Counted from the stretch's first letter, positions 1-12,309 are shown. The stretch is 64,000 nt of DNA from Hermatobates lingyangjiaoensis (GCA_026182355.1 JAPFBL010000035.1:2671501-2735500), one strand, 5' to 3'. The notes: generated from the sequence alone by a model not told the origin. Numbers and translations are program-made.

Positions 1-258
1 AGAGTTTTTTCACTCTAGTGTGTTAAGTTATAAGAGCACACATCTTTGACTGGCCGTAGATGGATATTTTGTAATGTACATCTAAATGTTAGTACCATAG
101 AGGTTAGTCCCTCTTGAAAATGCACAACATGTGAAACCGGGTCGTCGGGTGGTTATATCACCGATAAACTTGGTAAGACGGGTTTTTATCATAATATATA
201 TATTTGTACTGTCTTCAAAGATCAGTGTGTGAACCCGTTGCTTTTCTGGATTACACTA

Positions 259-430
259 ACCATATGTCATATGGTTAATTCAAATATATCATATCGCATA
301 TGTCATATAGTTAATTCAAGTATATCATATAGCATATATAATATGGTTAATTTAAGTATATCATACACCATATGTGATATGGTTAATTCAAGTGTATCAT
401 ATATCATTTGGTTAATTTAAGTATATCATA
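259..430. repeat. 36-bp tandem satellite, about 5 units
   Basis: A short array whose units carry the shared core GTTAATTCAAGTATATCATA. The core GTTAATT recurs at 274, 310, 346, 382 and 411, giving three 36-bp steps and a last step 7 bp shorter. Each unit contains a near-palindromic CATATGTCATATG segment, so the array can fold on itself. It is translatable in one frame only because the period is a multiple of three, and I do not regard that frame as a gene. Confidence 0.85.
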
Positions 431-1443
431 TAGTTCGTGAATTAAAACCGTAATTTTGTTATAACTGACAAGCAGGCTATATGATGTGGTGTTCTTAAAT
501 GCAATGATCCATATTTCCTCGTAATTAGTGACCTCAGATCAGGATATGTTGATGTGACATGTGACTTACGGTATTAAAGTTTTGGATATTACCCGTACAG
601 TTAAGGTACTAAGGCGGTTTTCTTTCTACTATTGAAAACAAGTTTGGAAATCTCAGATGGGTAACGAAAAGTTTCAGTTGAACGTTTTTTGAAAAGTCTG
701 AAATCTTCCACTCAGTTAATATAGTTGTACAGTCTACTTCACTTAGTCATTTATAATTCATCACTGAGGCACTTAACATTAACTTTTACTCTTACCTGGT
801 AGGAAGAGGTCAGGGTTGAACTGAAGTTGTTTTAAGCATTGGAATCTACTTTGAACTTTCTTCTGTACTGGTTTACTATTTTATACGACTGTTTGACCTA
901 TTTTCAGAAAGGTGCTTCCCAATAATAATGCAGTTGCTGTTTTATCATAGAAATATATGATTGAAGTGAATTTGAGAATATTTTTTTAATACGAAATAAT
1001 GAAAAATTCGTCGACTCTTTCGTAAGGTTGTAGTCTTACTCCTGACCCTTCAATACACTTGTAGTTAATTATTTGAAATCTGGATACGTAACATCTTCAT
1101 TTTTCATCTGTGAAGTGTTATGCCCAGTTTGTCTTAACGTGTAATTTAATTACAGAACTTACATAATACCTTACGACACTACACGAAACAGAAACTCCTT
1201 CCAACAAAAGACAAACTGAAGCATATTTGTTACTCTCGTAACCTTGAAAAGTGTTTCTGGTTTAATCACAATAGGCATTTCATTGAATGGTCCATGTTTC
1301 GTCGTAATATTTTAAAGCTGGAAGACGAACTTCAGCACTCAAGTTCGATCCGCGATCCTATTACATCTGCTTCCTATTACATTTCCCACTGCTTTTTGAT
1401 TCGGAGGTCAATGCTAAACTATTGCAATTAGCTGCTATTTATC
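431..1443. other. No gene recognised
   Basis: AT-rich sequence with frequent stops in all frames. I see no element ends, RNA gene or long ORF. Confidence 0.5.
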
Positions 1444-2000
1444 AAACTAGCAAACGTGTCCGTCTTTTATGGTGCTTTTAAAAAATTCGGAGATGGTACA
1501 TGGTATTCCAAAAATATCATTAGAATTTATAGAATAGTAGAAAATATCATTATGAGTACAGTGTTAAGTAAATGCCTTTGTATACACCAAATGGCTGTCT
1601 GTTCTTCATATTCATGGAAGGACAAAGAGTTGGAACCTCTTCACTATTGAGCAAGCAAACTACAGTTGACCATGTAAGAATAACTTGGTCTCACTCACTT
1701 CAGTTCCTGTGGTAGATAGAGTTTCCCCTTGCGACTTAGTTACCAGCATTGCGTAACAGACGCTGACGGGACATTGCGATCGTTTGAATGGAAACGGATA
1801 GTGGCTCGGAATCAATGGTATGCATGGTATACATACAGAATCCCCAGTACCATCCCAGTCAAGATGTCTGCCTCTATGGCGTATCTGTGCATTGCACGAA
1901 CTCAGAGTCGTGTCCCGCTGCACATTTTTGGGGCACTCAAGTTTCGTAACATGAAATTTGTTACTGCTACTAAATCCCAGCATGATTGATACTTTAAGGT
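1444..2000 (-). mobile_element. Helitron helicase C-terminal remnant, copy 1
   Basis: The minus-strand frame at 1660-1983 contains the signature of the last helicase motifs of Helitron Rep/Hel (Pif1-like) proteins: a QCPVSVCYAMLVTKSQGETL stretch, then an HGQ close to the end, matching the family pattern of FPV-AFAMTINKSQGQTL followed by SHGQLYVALSRV. The rest of the interval aligns with 11765-12275 over most of its length, so this is an interspersed repeat. Helitron helicase unwinds DNA during rolling-circle transposition; this copy is a short, frame-broken tail and cannot be functional. Its continuation is found at 2486-2640 after roughly 490 bp of unrelated sequence. Confidence 0.75.
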
Positions 2001-2485
2001 TTCAGTCATGAGCGAGTAGTCCAGGAGAAGTCACGGAGTCAAGGAATTCAATTGGATAATGAACTGCTTTCTCATTACAAGTTCTTTCCTGAGCTTGATA
2101 TAGTGCAAGAAGTTCTGTAATTGATTTTTCCTGCCTGCTCATTTGTAGGGGTGAAATTGCTTGTTCAGAAAGCCAGTTATTCTTTGAATAGATGGTAGAT
2201 CTTGAACTTCGAGAAACACTTTGTCAATTATCTCTTGCTGGGAGTTTAAATGCAAATGAAATTGAAATCAACTAACAATACCTACTTGCTGTACCTGTAT
2301 ATTTTCAAAATAATTATGTCTGTGAAATTAGCCAAATACAGCTTAAATGTCCATAACTTCGCTTCTACGCTCAATTTTCAATTCCTTCAAAGCTTAGGTT
2401 TTAAGTTAGATATGCACAAATCTACTGTCAAAGTTTCAGCTTGTTATGTCTTATGGTAGCTGAGTTTATTTGTGACAAAAGTTTA
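2001..2485. other. Sequence separating two parts of a Helitron repeat
   Basis: This interval is absent from the second copy at 11.8-12.3 kb, where the flanking parts are contiguous. It is therefore either an insertion or a segment lost from the other copy. No element ends or protein similarity are visible in it. Confidence 0.4.
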
Positions 2486-2640
2486 TGGAAAAAAACGGCA
2501 GACAGAAATTTTTCTAATGGTGGATTTGGTTTCTGTAATGTATGAAACGTGAAGTTAACTTGAAATGAGTCAGTTATAAGCACGGTAAGACAGAACGTTT
2601 CTTTTATTTATATTTAGAAAGATTTATGCATTTTTTTATT
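2486..2640 (-). mobile_element. Helitron repeat, detached part of copy 1
   Basis: The block beginning GGCAGACAGAAATTTTTCTA and ending near CGTTTCTTTTATTTATAT aligns closely with 12165-12285, where the same block directly follows the helicase remnant. Non-coding in this copy. Confidence 0.65.
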
Positions 2641-2724
2641 TTCGTACTGTTGTTTTGACGTTGTCCTACATATAAATAAATCTTTTCAAATGCCTGAGTC
2701 CTTTCCCTCTGGAAGACTTAGTAC

Positions 2725-2860
2725 CTTAGGTTAGGTTGCAGTGGCGTCCCAGGAGGGAACACACGTAGGCCAAAGATTTGCCCATTGGGATACCACATAA
2801 GAATATCTACATTGGGAGTCTTATATTTTGCCTAACTCAAGTCCCTTAGTACCTAGCTGT
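2725..2860 (-). repeat. tRNA-derived SINE, 3' part only
   Basis: Starts with TTAGGTTAGGTTGCAGTGG (reverse complement of the SINE 3' tail) and shows the conserved GGGAACACACGTAGGCC and GGGAGTCTTATATTTTGCCT blocks seen in the other copies here. The tRNA-like head is missing, so it is a 5'-truncated copy. Confidence 0.8.
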
Positions 2861-3960
2861 GGTTGTCTTATAGAGAGACTTTTATTTTAGGTTTCATTAG
2901 CATCTTGTTACAGCCTCTTGTTTCTATTCAGCATTCCCACTGTAAAGGTACGAGTACTTTGTTTTCTTTATCTCCTCCATAATCCCTTTCTTCCCAAAAG
3001 GCTTGGTCATTCCTTTCACGCTTACCAAGAATATTAATTCCTTCCATAAACCATAAATAATTATAAAGACTTTGAGAGTTAAGATGCGCTACTGATTTCT
3101 AATCGTAAAGCTCCGTTATTCAGTCCTTCCTTTATTTTTCTCCCCAGGGTTGCTAACTTTGTCCTCAAGCGTAGTTCCTTTCTGTTTCGAGCGTGGATAT
3201 TACCTCGCACCCTCATTTGCTAACTTGTTTACGATAAAGCTGGAGCAAAGTTTCCCACCCACTCGCCATCTCCTTAAAAACTTTGTATGCCCGCTACACC
3301 GATATCATTTTTTCGTTTTATCTCCATACATATTAATACAATCCATTTGAAAATTATTTTCAAGCCAAAAAAACATACTCATAATACATGAATGGACCAT
3401 AAATTTCCAAGTAGCCATCTTCTTCTAGTTTCAGAATATCTATTTTGAAGGTGTATATTTAAACCAGTAGGAGGTATTCAATAATGTTAGAACTTAATTA
3501 TATTAGATAATGTACTCTAAAAACCGATGTAAGTATGTAAATTGTTGCCACCGTTTCAAAGATACTGAAATCATTTAGATACATTGATTTGGAAGATGCT
3601 TAATCTGACAATTTATTTTGTTCATTTCAATATTATTAATAGTACAATTGTGAACCTGTTTATATTAAAGGAAGCATTATAACATTGCATCGTAAATATT
3701 TTCTCTATGTATCTTGCTACTTGACACTGATACAAATGTTTACATTGACTTTTAGACTTGCATCATGTAATTTTTTTAGCAGCAGGTAGCCTATTTCAGT
3801 GACATGCTAAAACTGAAATATCCAGCTATTTCACTTTGCAACATTCACTACTACCTTAAACATGTAAGGTGCTATGACATTATATGGCAAGTTATAAAAG
3901 CATACTATCCCAGCAAAACCGGTAGAACAACTATGTTTGTTCAACGCCAGTGCAATAGCT
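2861..3960. other. No gene recognised
   Basis: AT-rich sequence; the largest frames are under 70 codons and show no recognisable domain. Confidence 0.5.
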
Positions 3961-3968
3961 AATTATAC

Positions 3969-4147
3969 TAGTACAATGCCGGAACTAAAGTTAATATTCC
4001 TAGTAAAACACCGGGTACAGTAAGTAGTACTACTAGTACAATGCCGGATACAATAGGTAGTACAAATATACATTGCAGGGTACAATAGGTAGTACAACTA
4101 GTATAATGCTGTTTGCAATAGACTGTACAACTGGTACAGTACCAGGA
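3969..4147. repeat. 32-bp degenerate tandem repeat
   Basis: Units of the form CTAGTACAATGCCGGATACA begin at about 3969, 4001, 4033, 4065 and 4098, giving a 32-33-bp period. Neighbouring units differ by several substitutions. Several minus-strand frames stay open across it only because of the repetition. Confidence 0.8.
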
Positions 4148-4629
4148 AGAAAAACTAAAGAATTTGTACAACGGACAGAAATTATGAGATAAAGTTGATC
4201 AGTGGTCTCACCAGAGTAATGGTGGATGCATAAAGAAAACATGAGGAATATGTAAGTGAGCAACAGAACTACAGTGAATGTTTTGAAATAATAATGAGGG
4301 GTAGCTCTCCTATCAAAGCTATTCCCATTTCAAAACTTATAAATAATAATACAAATCGAACTACGTCGTCAGGAGAAAAAAAAAGATCAATAACGGTAGG
4401 CAAACAGCCCGACTGTGTCAAAAAAACTATTTACGCCCTTCTAACAGTGTAATACTGTATGCTTGCAATTCTTCATGTATCCTGAAAGGAATAACTGATT
4501 CAGTAATGTAGAGGTAGATAACACATTGTCCCAGTGACATGTTAAAATGTGACACAGACGAACAAAGAAAACAAACTGCATTAATCTCTTAATTGTCTCC
4601 CGTAACGGTCATAGTTTGGATTACGGTGG
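4148..4629. other. No gene recognised
   Basis: Unique AT-rich sequence between the 32-bp repeat and the mariner element. Confidence 0.45.
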
Positions 4630-5645
4630 TACGAGGGCGGTTTGATAATTCCGTGACTTTTTGAATAAAACAAAATTTTTTTGGCAAAGAAACTTGTCGA
4701 AAATTTTATGTAGCAAGTTCATTTTATGTAGTGAAAATTTTTCTACATAGTCACCTTTTAGCTCGATACATTTAGTCCAGCGTTTTTCTAATTTTTCTAT
4801 TCCCTCCAAATAATACATTTTCTCAAAGTTCTCAAAATATGCGTTTGTTTCGGTAATGATTTGTTCATTCGACTCAAATCTCTTACTTCCCAGCCATTTT
4901 AGGTTGAGAAACAGGAAATAGTCGCAGGAGGGTATGCTGGATGGGGTAGCAGTTCGTATCCCAATTCGTGGATTTTGGCCAACGTGACTAGACAAGTGTG
5001 CACACGTGCATTGTCTTGATGGTCTTTGCCAAATGCTGCCGTTTTTGCTTCAAATGAACGTCGAATCTGTTCAAAAGCTTTGAATAATATTCGCCGGTGA
5101 TCGTTTTACCTTTCTCGAGTTAATCGATGTGAATGACACCACATGCATCCCAAAAAACTTTCTTTGGTCCATGTTCGCCCACAAAAATTCGTCCGGATTA
5201 CGGCAGGCTGAACATTGCTGAACACTCTTTTGAAGTGGTCATATCATTGCGCTTATGGTCAAGTTGAGCAATAGCGGCACCCATCTCGCGAAGAGTTTTT
5301 CATGTTCAAATATTCGTGTAAAATATGATGTATCCGTTCAGTTGAGATGCCTACAGCATGAGCCAACTCTTGCACTTTCATTCTGTGATCATCCAATATC
5401 ATTTGATGGATTTTATCGACGATTTCCGGCATGGTCACTTCTTTTGGTCGACCTGAATGTTCGGCGTCACTAGTGCTGGTACGACCACAACGGAACTATG
5501 TAAACCACTTCTTAACCATTGAAATTAAAGGAGCCGAGTCCCATAGTATTTATCAAGTCTTTCCTTAGTTTCAGTGGTGGAATTTTTACGTAAAAAGTAA
5601 TGCTTAATCAGCACATGAAATTCACTTTTTTCTATTTTCGTAAAA
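4621..5645 (-). pseudogene. mariner transposase, broken
   Basis: The transposase cuts and pastes the element by binding its terminal repeats (N-terminal helix-turn-helix) and cleaving with a D,D34D catalytic centre. The N-terminal segment near 5645-5250 can be followed through several frames (a KHYFLRK-type start, a SGRPKEV-type linker, then HAVGIST of the second helix-turn-helix). The last 124 codons (4621-4995) are continuous and contain PSCDYFLFLNLKWLGSKRFE, a clear match to the SPCDYFLFPNLK block around the third catalytic aspartate, and the KRWTKCIELKGDYVEK C-terminus. The middle, including the first catalytic aspartate, is unreadable because of stops and indels. The copy is inactive. 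Confidence 0.88.
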
Positions 5646-5814
5646 ATACACGAGGTCCTCTGCTTTGAATGACTATCAAACACCGACTGCACGTGGTAGC
5701 TGGCTCATAATTAGATAGTTGTCCACTAATAGATTACAGATGATGGCAGCACTGTTGCATTTGGAGTAACTGCGCGGAAAATTCAAAAAGTCACTGATTA
5801 TCTATCCGCCCTCG
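4632..5814 (-). mobile_element. mariner element B, dead copy with both ends
   Basis: The left end begins CGAGGGCGGTTTGATAATT and the right end is its imperfect reverse complement (CGAGGGCGGATAGATAATC when reversed), both running on into GTGACTTTTTGAA. The element is flanked on both sides by TA (4630-4631 and 5815-5816), the target duplication expected for Tc1/mariner. The 1183-bp length is close to the usual 1.3 kb, so only small losses have occurred. A similarity-rich transposase reading runs on the minus strand but is split over frames. Confidence 0.93.
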
Positions 5815-5815
5815 T

Positions 5816-6110
5816 AACTCGGTTCTCCACCATAATTCGCTCCAGAATTTTGGTCGAAAACCGAAATCAATTTTCCCTGAAAGAAATACATTGCGGGAAA
5901 TGGGATAATCCATTCTGCCAGATCATACACGGGTGTTATTTTTTTTTAAATATCTTAGGTATATAAAAACATGTACATAAACTACTAAAAGTTTGGACGA
6001 CTGTTCAAGTTCCAAAATTATGTTCGTATTCTGGGACCACAATTTCTCGACATCTCTATCCGAACTCCGATTTGTTCGAGTTCAAAATCGTTTGAACACC
6101 ATGGAGCTAC
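5816..6110. repeat. Unclassified interspersed repeat, copy 1
   Basis: The first 60 bp (CTCGGTTCTCCACCATAATT, then GGTCGAAAACCGA) match the reverse complement of about 62780-62835, and the end (TTGTTCGAGTTCAAAATCG) resembles the other side of that locus. The repeat abuts the right target TA of mariner B. Internal short inverted motifs (TCGGTT/AACCGA) are present. I cannot assign a family. Confidence 0.55.
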
Positions 6111-6687
6111 TGTACTATAGTAATATTGTAAACTTACGTCTAGTAAGTTAACAAACTTACGCCCCGCTTCGCAAACAAGAACAAGAAATAATAATTTGAC
6201 AGGCTTTTTTTCTTGAAATAGTGGTATAGTGTTTTGTCATTTCTGAATTATAAGGTATCGAAGCTAAATTTCAAATAAATTAGAGTTTGTTGAAATTAAT
6301 GTATCAAATAAAAACGAGTTAAATTTATATTAATTGATGAAATGGTTATACAGCGAATATAGAACAAAATAGGTTTTATCATTTACTATTAGTAGACTAA
6401 TAGTAAGTATTGCCAGATAAGAATGAGCCAAACTTTCCGCCGCTAAAACCGCACTAAGGTAAAAGGCGTAGGAATCAATTACTATTAAATAACTTACGGT
6501 TTTAGTTTCACTGTGGAAAGAGTAAATGAAAACATTATGAAATATTAAAATACAAAAAAAACTGGCGCAGTATGATTTCTTACATCACTGATAAGTGAAT
6601 GTAAAGAAACCAGTATAGCTATGAAATATGATTAAGTTAGATAATTTAAAAGGACTCTTTTAACTCACGAGCTATGCAGGCTTTTAT
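6111..6687. other. No gene recognised
   Basis: Very AT-rich; nothing recognisable. Confidence 0.45.
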
Positions 6688-7125
6688 TGTGTGGTATTTA
6701 CTCTTGATTAGTACATATTTCGAACACTTAGTTTTCCTCATCAGGTACATCTCAATACAAACACAAGTATGTATACAAACTTTTATTTAAGTTAAATAAA
6801 AGAAAAATAACTACAATTTTAACTATAATATAAATAAACTTCTAATATAAATATAAACTACTTTTAGTTTATACTTTAGTTAAAATTTTAGTTGTTTTCC
6901 GTCTACTTAACTTCAGAAATGTTTATACAAACTGTAATCCCTCTGTAATTCGGTAGATTGGTTCTGCGTTACATTAAAACTCGTTGAACGAGAGACATGA
7001 AATCGCGTAATATGAAAACGCGTTATAAAAGTTCAATGTTGTAGGGGGGATTACTGTATTCGTGTTTGTATTGTAGATCTACTTAATGATGAACACTAAG
7101 TGTTCGAAGCGCCTTGTATAATTAA
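6688..7125. mobile_element. PLE terminal-repeat inverted pair (family F)
   Basis: Two inward-out copies of a PLE-type terminus face each other. The left copy read on the minus strand has CTGATGAGGAAAACTAAGTG then TTCGAAATATG; the right copy on the plus strand has TTAATGATGAACACTAAGTG then TTCGAAGCGCC. The arms also share CAATACAAACAC/GTGTTTGTATTG. The central 150 bp is AT-rich and partly self-complementary. The outer edge carries the block TTGTGTGGTATTTACTC seen near other family F copies (21.7, 49.6, 60.5 kb). No coding part remains. Confidence 0.65.
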
Positions 7126-9190
7126 ATCTCTGGGTGTAAAGACTTAATGTATCTTTAGTCCCTAATCATGAACTTAATAGGAATTAACTGATTTCCTTGC
7201 TAAATACTTCAGACAGGGATAATCTTGTAAGTCACATTTGACTGAGGCAGGTTGTTTTATGTTGGCTTGGCTTGTAACAATGGACAAAGAAAAGAGAATT
7301 AGAAGTCTATTAAAATCGATTGACCCTCGCTGCATTAAAGATTGAGCTTCACGAATTACTGACAATTGTTGGGACGGGAAGTCGATACCTCAGAGAGGTC
7401 ATTGCTTTGTGTTAACACTGGTCGGATTAGACTTAAGCATAAATAACTTCATCAGCGATTTTCAATCTGCATAATGAAATGGGAACAATTTTACGTCATC
7501 TTCAGAATCTGTTTGAAAGATATTTTCTAAAGAAGTTCAGGTAAACATGGTGATACACTAAACTATATTTAAATCACTTTAATGTCGGTAAAACTAGCAT
7601 TATTGAAGAAACAATAAAATTACACTTAACAACTACGTACTTAACATTTAAATATACAGATAAAAGATCACAATAACTCACTAGTATATTTTAATCGTCT
7701 CGTCATCAAATAGTTAAAATTACGTAGTAGTGAGTTTGTGATCTGTTTGATGTGTGTTCTTTCTGGAATTTAGTTTATTTAAAAAACTAAACTAAACGTT
7801 ATGGAATCGTGTTATTTAATTGGATATAGTTGAAGGATTACAGTCTGTATGGTAACTAAATTCTCTTTAAGGTCCAATAGGATGTCATTATGGTGATAAT
7901 ACTGTGGTTTTAAATGATTTTTTCTATGGTTTTTGCCAGGTTAAGTAATTAAATTTTATAAGTGCAGCAACGAGGGTCTGATGTTACTGTATTTCGATGT
8001 TGATATCTAGGTTCTATAATCGGCCCAGACAATTCGGTTGGTATGAATTACAATGTGGGAGTCCTTGGTGTTAAGGTTGGCTTTATGCCAGTTACGTCTC
8101 AACTTGCATAACAGACCATATGTCACGCAACATCCGGCAACACTTTACATTGACCTCTACAATTTTGAGTGTTTCCTATTTTTTTCTCTATATTATGTTC
8201 TGAAGCTTCCTTGATTAGAAATGAAATTTTACAAGAGATGGCTGTCTTTTCAGGTTTTAATTTTTTTTTTATGTTTTACATTACTATAAGTAGAGTGAAG
8301 TTTGTGTAGACGCTACAGTCCACAATATATGATGGATCAAATTCATATTTTTGAATAATAAATAATAAAAAACTGCTGAAATATTAATTACTGCAAAGAG
8401 CAATAACGCTATAAAAACTGAATATTCGTCCTGGACAAATGTATCATCTGCTACACTTGTTGGATTTGTTTACATTGACTTACACATTTATTAAGTGAGT
8501 CTACTCCAATCAAATTTATGCTTATGGTTTAATGTAAAAAATTTAAATGATTCATGATTTAATGACTGAAAGATATAAGAAGAATAAAATTCTAACATGT
8601 AAAAAATCAGCACCAATTAAACATGTAATTTCCGATGCTTTCCATGGTGTGATGGATTTGTCTAACAAAATGTTCTCACCAATCTATATGTTGCATCCGT
8701 AAACAAAATTTAATATCAGATGTAGATTTCCTTGTGTTTATGAATCATATTACCTTTGGGTAATATTGAAGAATGAGGAATGAACTTTTTTGTCCATGTT
8801 ACAAAATGCATACAAATTTTAATCTAGTTCCCCAAGTTGTCAAGAAATTTGACATTATGTTTACTTATAGTAATGTTGAGTGTAGGCCACTCCAGATTTT
8901 TAATAAATAAGACTTCCTTACTTTGGCATTATAAAATACTATATCAAAGTATACTTCAGTTAGTCCCGACGTCTTAGATGAGAGAGAGATGGCCGCCGAC
9001 TCTTATATTCCAGTGGCCATTTCACTTTATTATATGCTATTATGATAATTTTCTGTGGACTGGCTTTGGCTCCGGTTAATGTTGCAAATTACATCGGTTG
9101 AGGTAGGTTGGCAATCCAATCACTACTTATTTCCATTTTACCTTTGGAGCATTTTTAAACTAGTCACGAGAACACTTTTGACTCCTTGAG
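7126..9190. other. No gene recognised
   Basis: About 2 kb of AT-rich sequence. I find no ORF, element end or RNA gene that can be supported. Confidence 0.5.
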
Positions 9191-9300
9191 AGCTAGGGTA
9201 GTTCAGTGGCTTGTGTACTTACCTTTGAACTGGTAGATACAGGGTCGATTCTCACTCTGATCCTCGACTTCTTCACGTGGGCGTGGAAGAGTCTGAGCAC
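9191..9300 (+). repeat. tRNA-derived SINE, head only
   Basis: A tRNA-like head with an A-box-like GTAGTTCAGTGGC and a B-box-like GGTCGATTCTC, followed by the SINE body start (CTTCACGTGGGCGTGGAAGA). The body and tail are missing. Confidence 0.7.
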
Positions 9301-9483
9301 ATAAAAGGAAAAAAAATATTATATATTCATTTTAAGGTTAACTCTTTGACCTACTACCTAAAACCGTACCAGCATTAACTTGAAGTATCATAAATATTTT
9401 TATGAAACTAAACTGTATTTCATGATTAATGAAGCCATTTGAGCATGAATAGCAAACAGATAAACATGAAGAAAATTATGCCA

Positions 9484-9787
9484 TTCAGGTTAGTTTGCAG
9501 TGGCCTTCCAACGAGAGAACACACCTAGGCCTCTTTGTGAGACCACACAACGAATATCCTAATTTGGGAGTCATACATTCCCCTAACTCATGTGTATCTA
9601 GTGTAGGGATTTTTAATGAGTACCTGAAATCGTACTGGCTCGGAGCCAACGTCTCCGAGGGACGTCGTTCTCAAATGCTTTTCTCACTTCTCGCGTGAAT
9701 GAATCGAATGCCAGAGTGATTCCCGAACCCCTGATTTAGTAGTCCAGAGGTGAGCATGTAAGCCATTGGGCTACCTTGGACCTTTAT
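9484..9787 (-). repeat. tRNA-derived SINE, near full length
   Basis: Reads on the minus strand from a tRNA-like head (reverse complement of CCAGAGGTGAGCATGTAAGC and GGGCTACC at the right) through the body with the complement of GAGGGACGTCGTTCTCA, to the tail at the left (complement of GGTTAGTTTGCAGTGG). About 300 bp, the same length as the copy at 18472. SINEs are transcribed by RNA polymerase III from the head and moved by a partner LINE; no LINE partner is visible in this window. Confidence 0.88.
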
Positions 9788-11764
9788 TCAGACCGTTAAC
9801 TATAGCTCAATAAGAATGTATGTTACGTAAGATTTGTAACTCTTACGTTAATTTGTAACTAATAACTTAGTAAACGATTTCCATATAAATTGTACATTTT
9901 TTCATAATGTGTATTATTGTAGGGTAAATACCACATAATAACTGATTGCACTACATTAGAATGTGTATTATACCTTTCTCAATGTTGTGGTGTTACGATA
10001 TCTCATTGTAACACTAAGAAAAGTGTCTGATGTTACCAATCTGAGAATTGGCAAAAGAGAACTTTAATTTTGATTGTGGTAGCTACCCATTTACCATTTT
10101 ATAATCATATGGTTCACCCAAAAGAAACTATTCATTTCATTTAGTTGTTTCAGATACTTCTGGTGAATTATATTTGGATTAAAAAGGAAACCGTTTAGGT
10201 TATTAGTTCAAAAAAAGTTTGTTTTATTAATTGGGTTGAGATTTTGGTGGGACGAATATTAATTTAGCTAAGTCCTGAGGCAGAGCCCTAATTACGGCAG
10301 CCAAGCCGCTCTCCCACTCCTGTGTTTAGTTGGCTCTGCCTAATCCGTTAAGTTCCCTCATTACCTACGATTTCTGGTATAAAAGAGTTAAACTCTTTGA
10401 TTAATATTTAGTAGTGATGTCATTTTTCAGTTACCCCACATTAATCCTTTACTCTTCTTAAAGAAAAAAAAATTGATGAGCATCTGTCATTAGGACACAT
10501 GCCTTATAAAATCCATTTATATTTTTTAACGAGTTGGGGTTACTTCAAATTTTTTAAACATTTTTCCTCTCTGTTATTAACCCATTTATCGAATTTAAGT
10601 TCTAAAATGAATATGTATCGCTTATTACATTAATAGCTGGGCCCAAAGGAAGGTTTCAGGGGCAAATTTTGCCCCAGATCTAGACGTGTTAAATCTGACC
10701 CAACAGGTAATCGTGCCAGATTTGTTCTTTTCTGAGGAGGATGCAACAGTTAAATGTAAATTATGGCATTATGCTGCCATTTTTTTTAATCCTGGAAGAT
10801 GATTGTTAGTTTTAAGTATGAGATTGAGACAATTGATTGGGTCAAACTAAAGGCTGTTAAAAGTACGACTCTGGAGCCAGTTTTCTTTAAACAGCTCCAT
10901 GTTCTCGCCACGTAGTCAGAAATACATTTCGAAAAGTATTTGTATTAAACCAGATAGTAAGTTCCACCATTTATTCCATTTTAACAAACTTAATTTTACA
11001 TGAGTTAGTACAACAGACCCGTGCAGTCTTTGTTCTGAAGCATACTTTTTTTAACTAGTTACAAAATCCTCTTAAAAAATCTGTAGTGGGCTCCACTCAA
11101 CTCATAATAACATACTTCTTGGGTATATAATATGTAATGTTCCACTTATGTATAATATAAATGTGTAAATGGGAGATGTTATTAGTCTTTCATTCCCGGA
11201 GGTAGTACAGTTAGTGATTGATCCACTTATCACTATATATGCTTATTTTTGTATATCACACCACTGATGTATATAATGTCATTAGCATAACTACAGCACT
11301 AGTAACATTCTTGAAAAGTGAAAGTGTAGATTTCGTGTTACAAAATAATCTCTTACAGGAAAACATGGCTTTTGTTCCAATAGCCAGTGAATCTCTTACT
11401 TAGTTTACCTGACCCTCCTTGTACATTGAATATTTAAGACAAATTTTCCCATTTAAAATTTCAAAATGTTCCTATTTTGTCTGAAAAATGTTTGGAATAC
11501 CTAAGAAAATATGTCGTTTTAAGATAATTTTTAATTTAAGATGAAGGATAATTACATTTATTATTCTTCAAAGAATGTTTTCACATTTGAATTATTATTT
11601 ACATTTTTGGTCTTTTGTAGAATTATTATACTGGGAATTTTATGGCTTCCTAGTATTTCATAAAGATGTGTGGTGAAAGGGTTCACTGACAAATACAAAG
11701 TGACACTCAGTGTAGCCACCTTACCACTGTAGAGCAGATTAAGATAGGTAAAAATAAATTTTAT
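9788..11764. other. No gene recognised; a few short signals
   Basis: AT-rich. A family F PLE edge motif (TAAATACCACATAATA) lies near 9925. An AGGCAGAGCC/GGCTCTGCCT stem with a long loop lies at about 10279-10340, and a short GGGGCAA/TTGCCCC hairpin near 10659. No coding frame is convincing. Confidence 0.4.
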
Positions 11765-12285
11765 ATATATATACCAGCAGACGTGCCCGTCTTTGACGGA
11801 TATTTTACACAAAATCAGAGTTGATACATGATATTTAAAAATATTATTAGAAAAACTATAAAATAGAAAAATATATATTTATTAGCACAGTGTTAAGTAA
11901 GTGTATACACCACATTAGCTGTCTGACTTTCAGGTGTATGAACGAACAGAGAGCTAGAACCTCAGACTCTTGAGCAAGCAACATACAGTTGACTATATAA
12001 GAAACTTTTGGTCTCACTCACTTCCTACCGTAGACTGATTTTGGCCTTGCGACTTATTTACCTTCATTGCGAAACTGACGTTGACGGGAAATTATAACAG
12101 TTTGAATTGAAAGGGACAGTTGCTAGGTATCAGTGATATGCGTGGCATAAACACTAACTCCCCAGACAGACAGAAATTTTTCTAAGGGTGGATTTGGTTT
12201 CGCTAATGTATGAAACGTGAAGATACTTGAAATGTGTCAGTTCTGAACTATGTACAGTCAAAACGTTTCTTTTATTTATATAGAT
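11765..12285 (-). mobile_element. Helitron helicase C-terminal remnant, copy 2
   Basis: Read on the minus strand, about 12060-12120 gives FPVNVSFAMKVNKSQGQ, a very good match to the Pif1/Helitron motif FPVRLAFAMTINKSQGQ. A frame change then gives QLYVAC-like residues of the final motif. The copy aligns with 1444-2000 plus 2486-2640 but is contiguous. It has no intact frame. The position immediately before the PLE region at 12.3 kb is probably coincidental. Confidence 0.75.
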
Positions 12286-12309
12286 ATATACATTTTGTTA
12301 GAAGTATCC

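Noticed and set aside
1729..1989. 86-codon plus-strand frame opposite the Helitron remnant
   Set aside because: It is the antisense shadow of the minus-strand helicase sequence, which has the recognisable motif.
4033..4263. Overlapping cysteine/tyrosine/valine-rich minus-strand frames
   Set aside because: They are translations of the 32-bp tandem repeat.
10279..10340. GC-rich stem as an RNA gene or terminator
   Set aside because: Only a 10-bp stem with a long loop and no other support.
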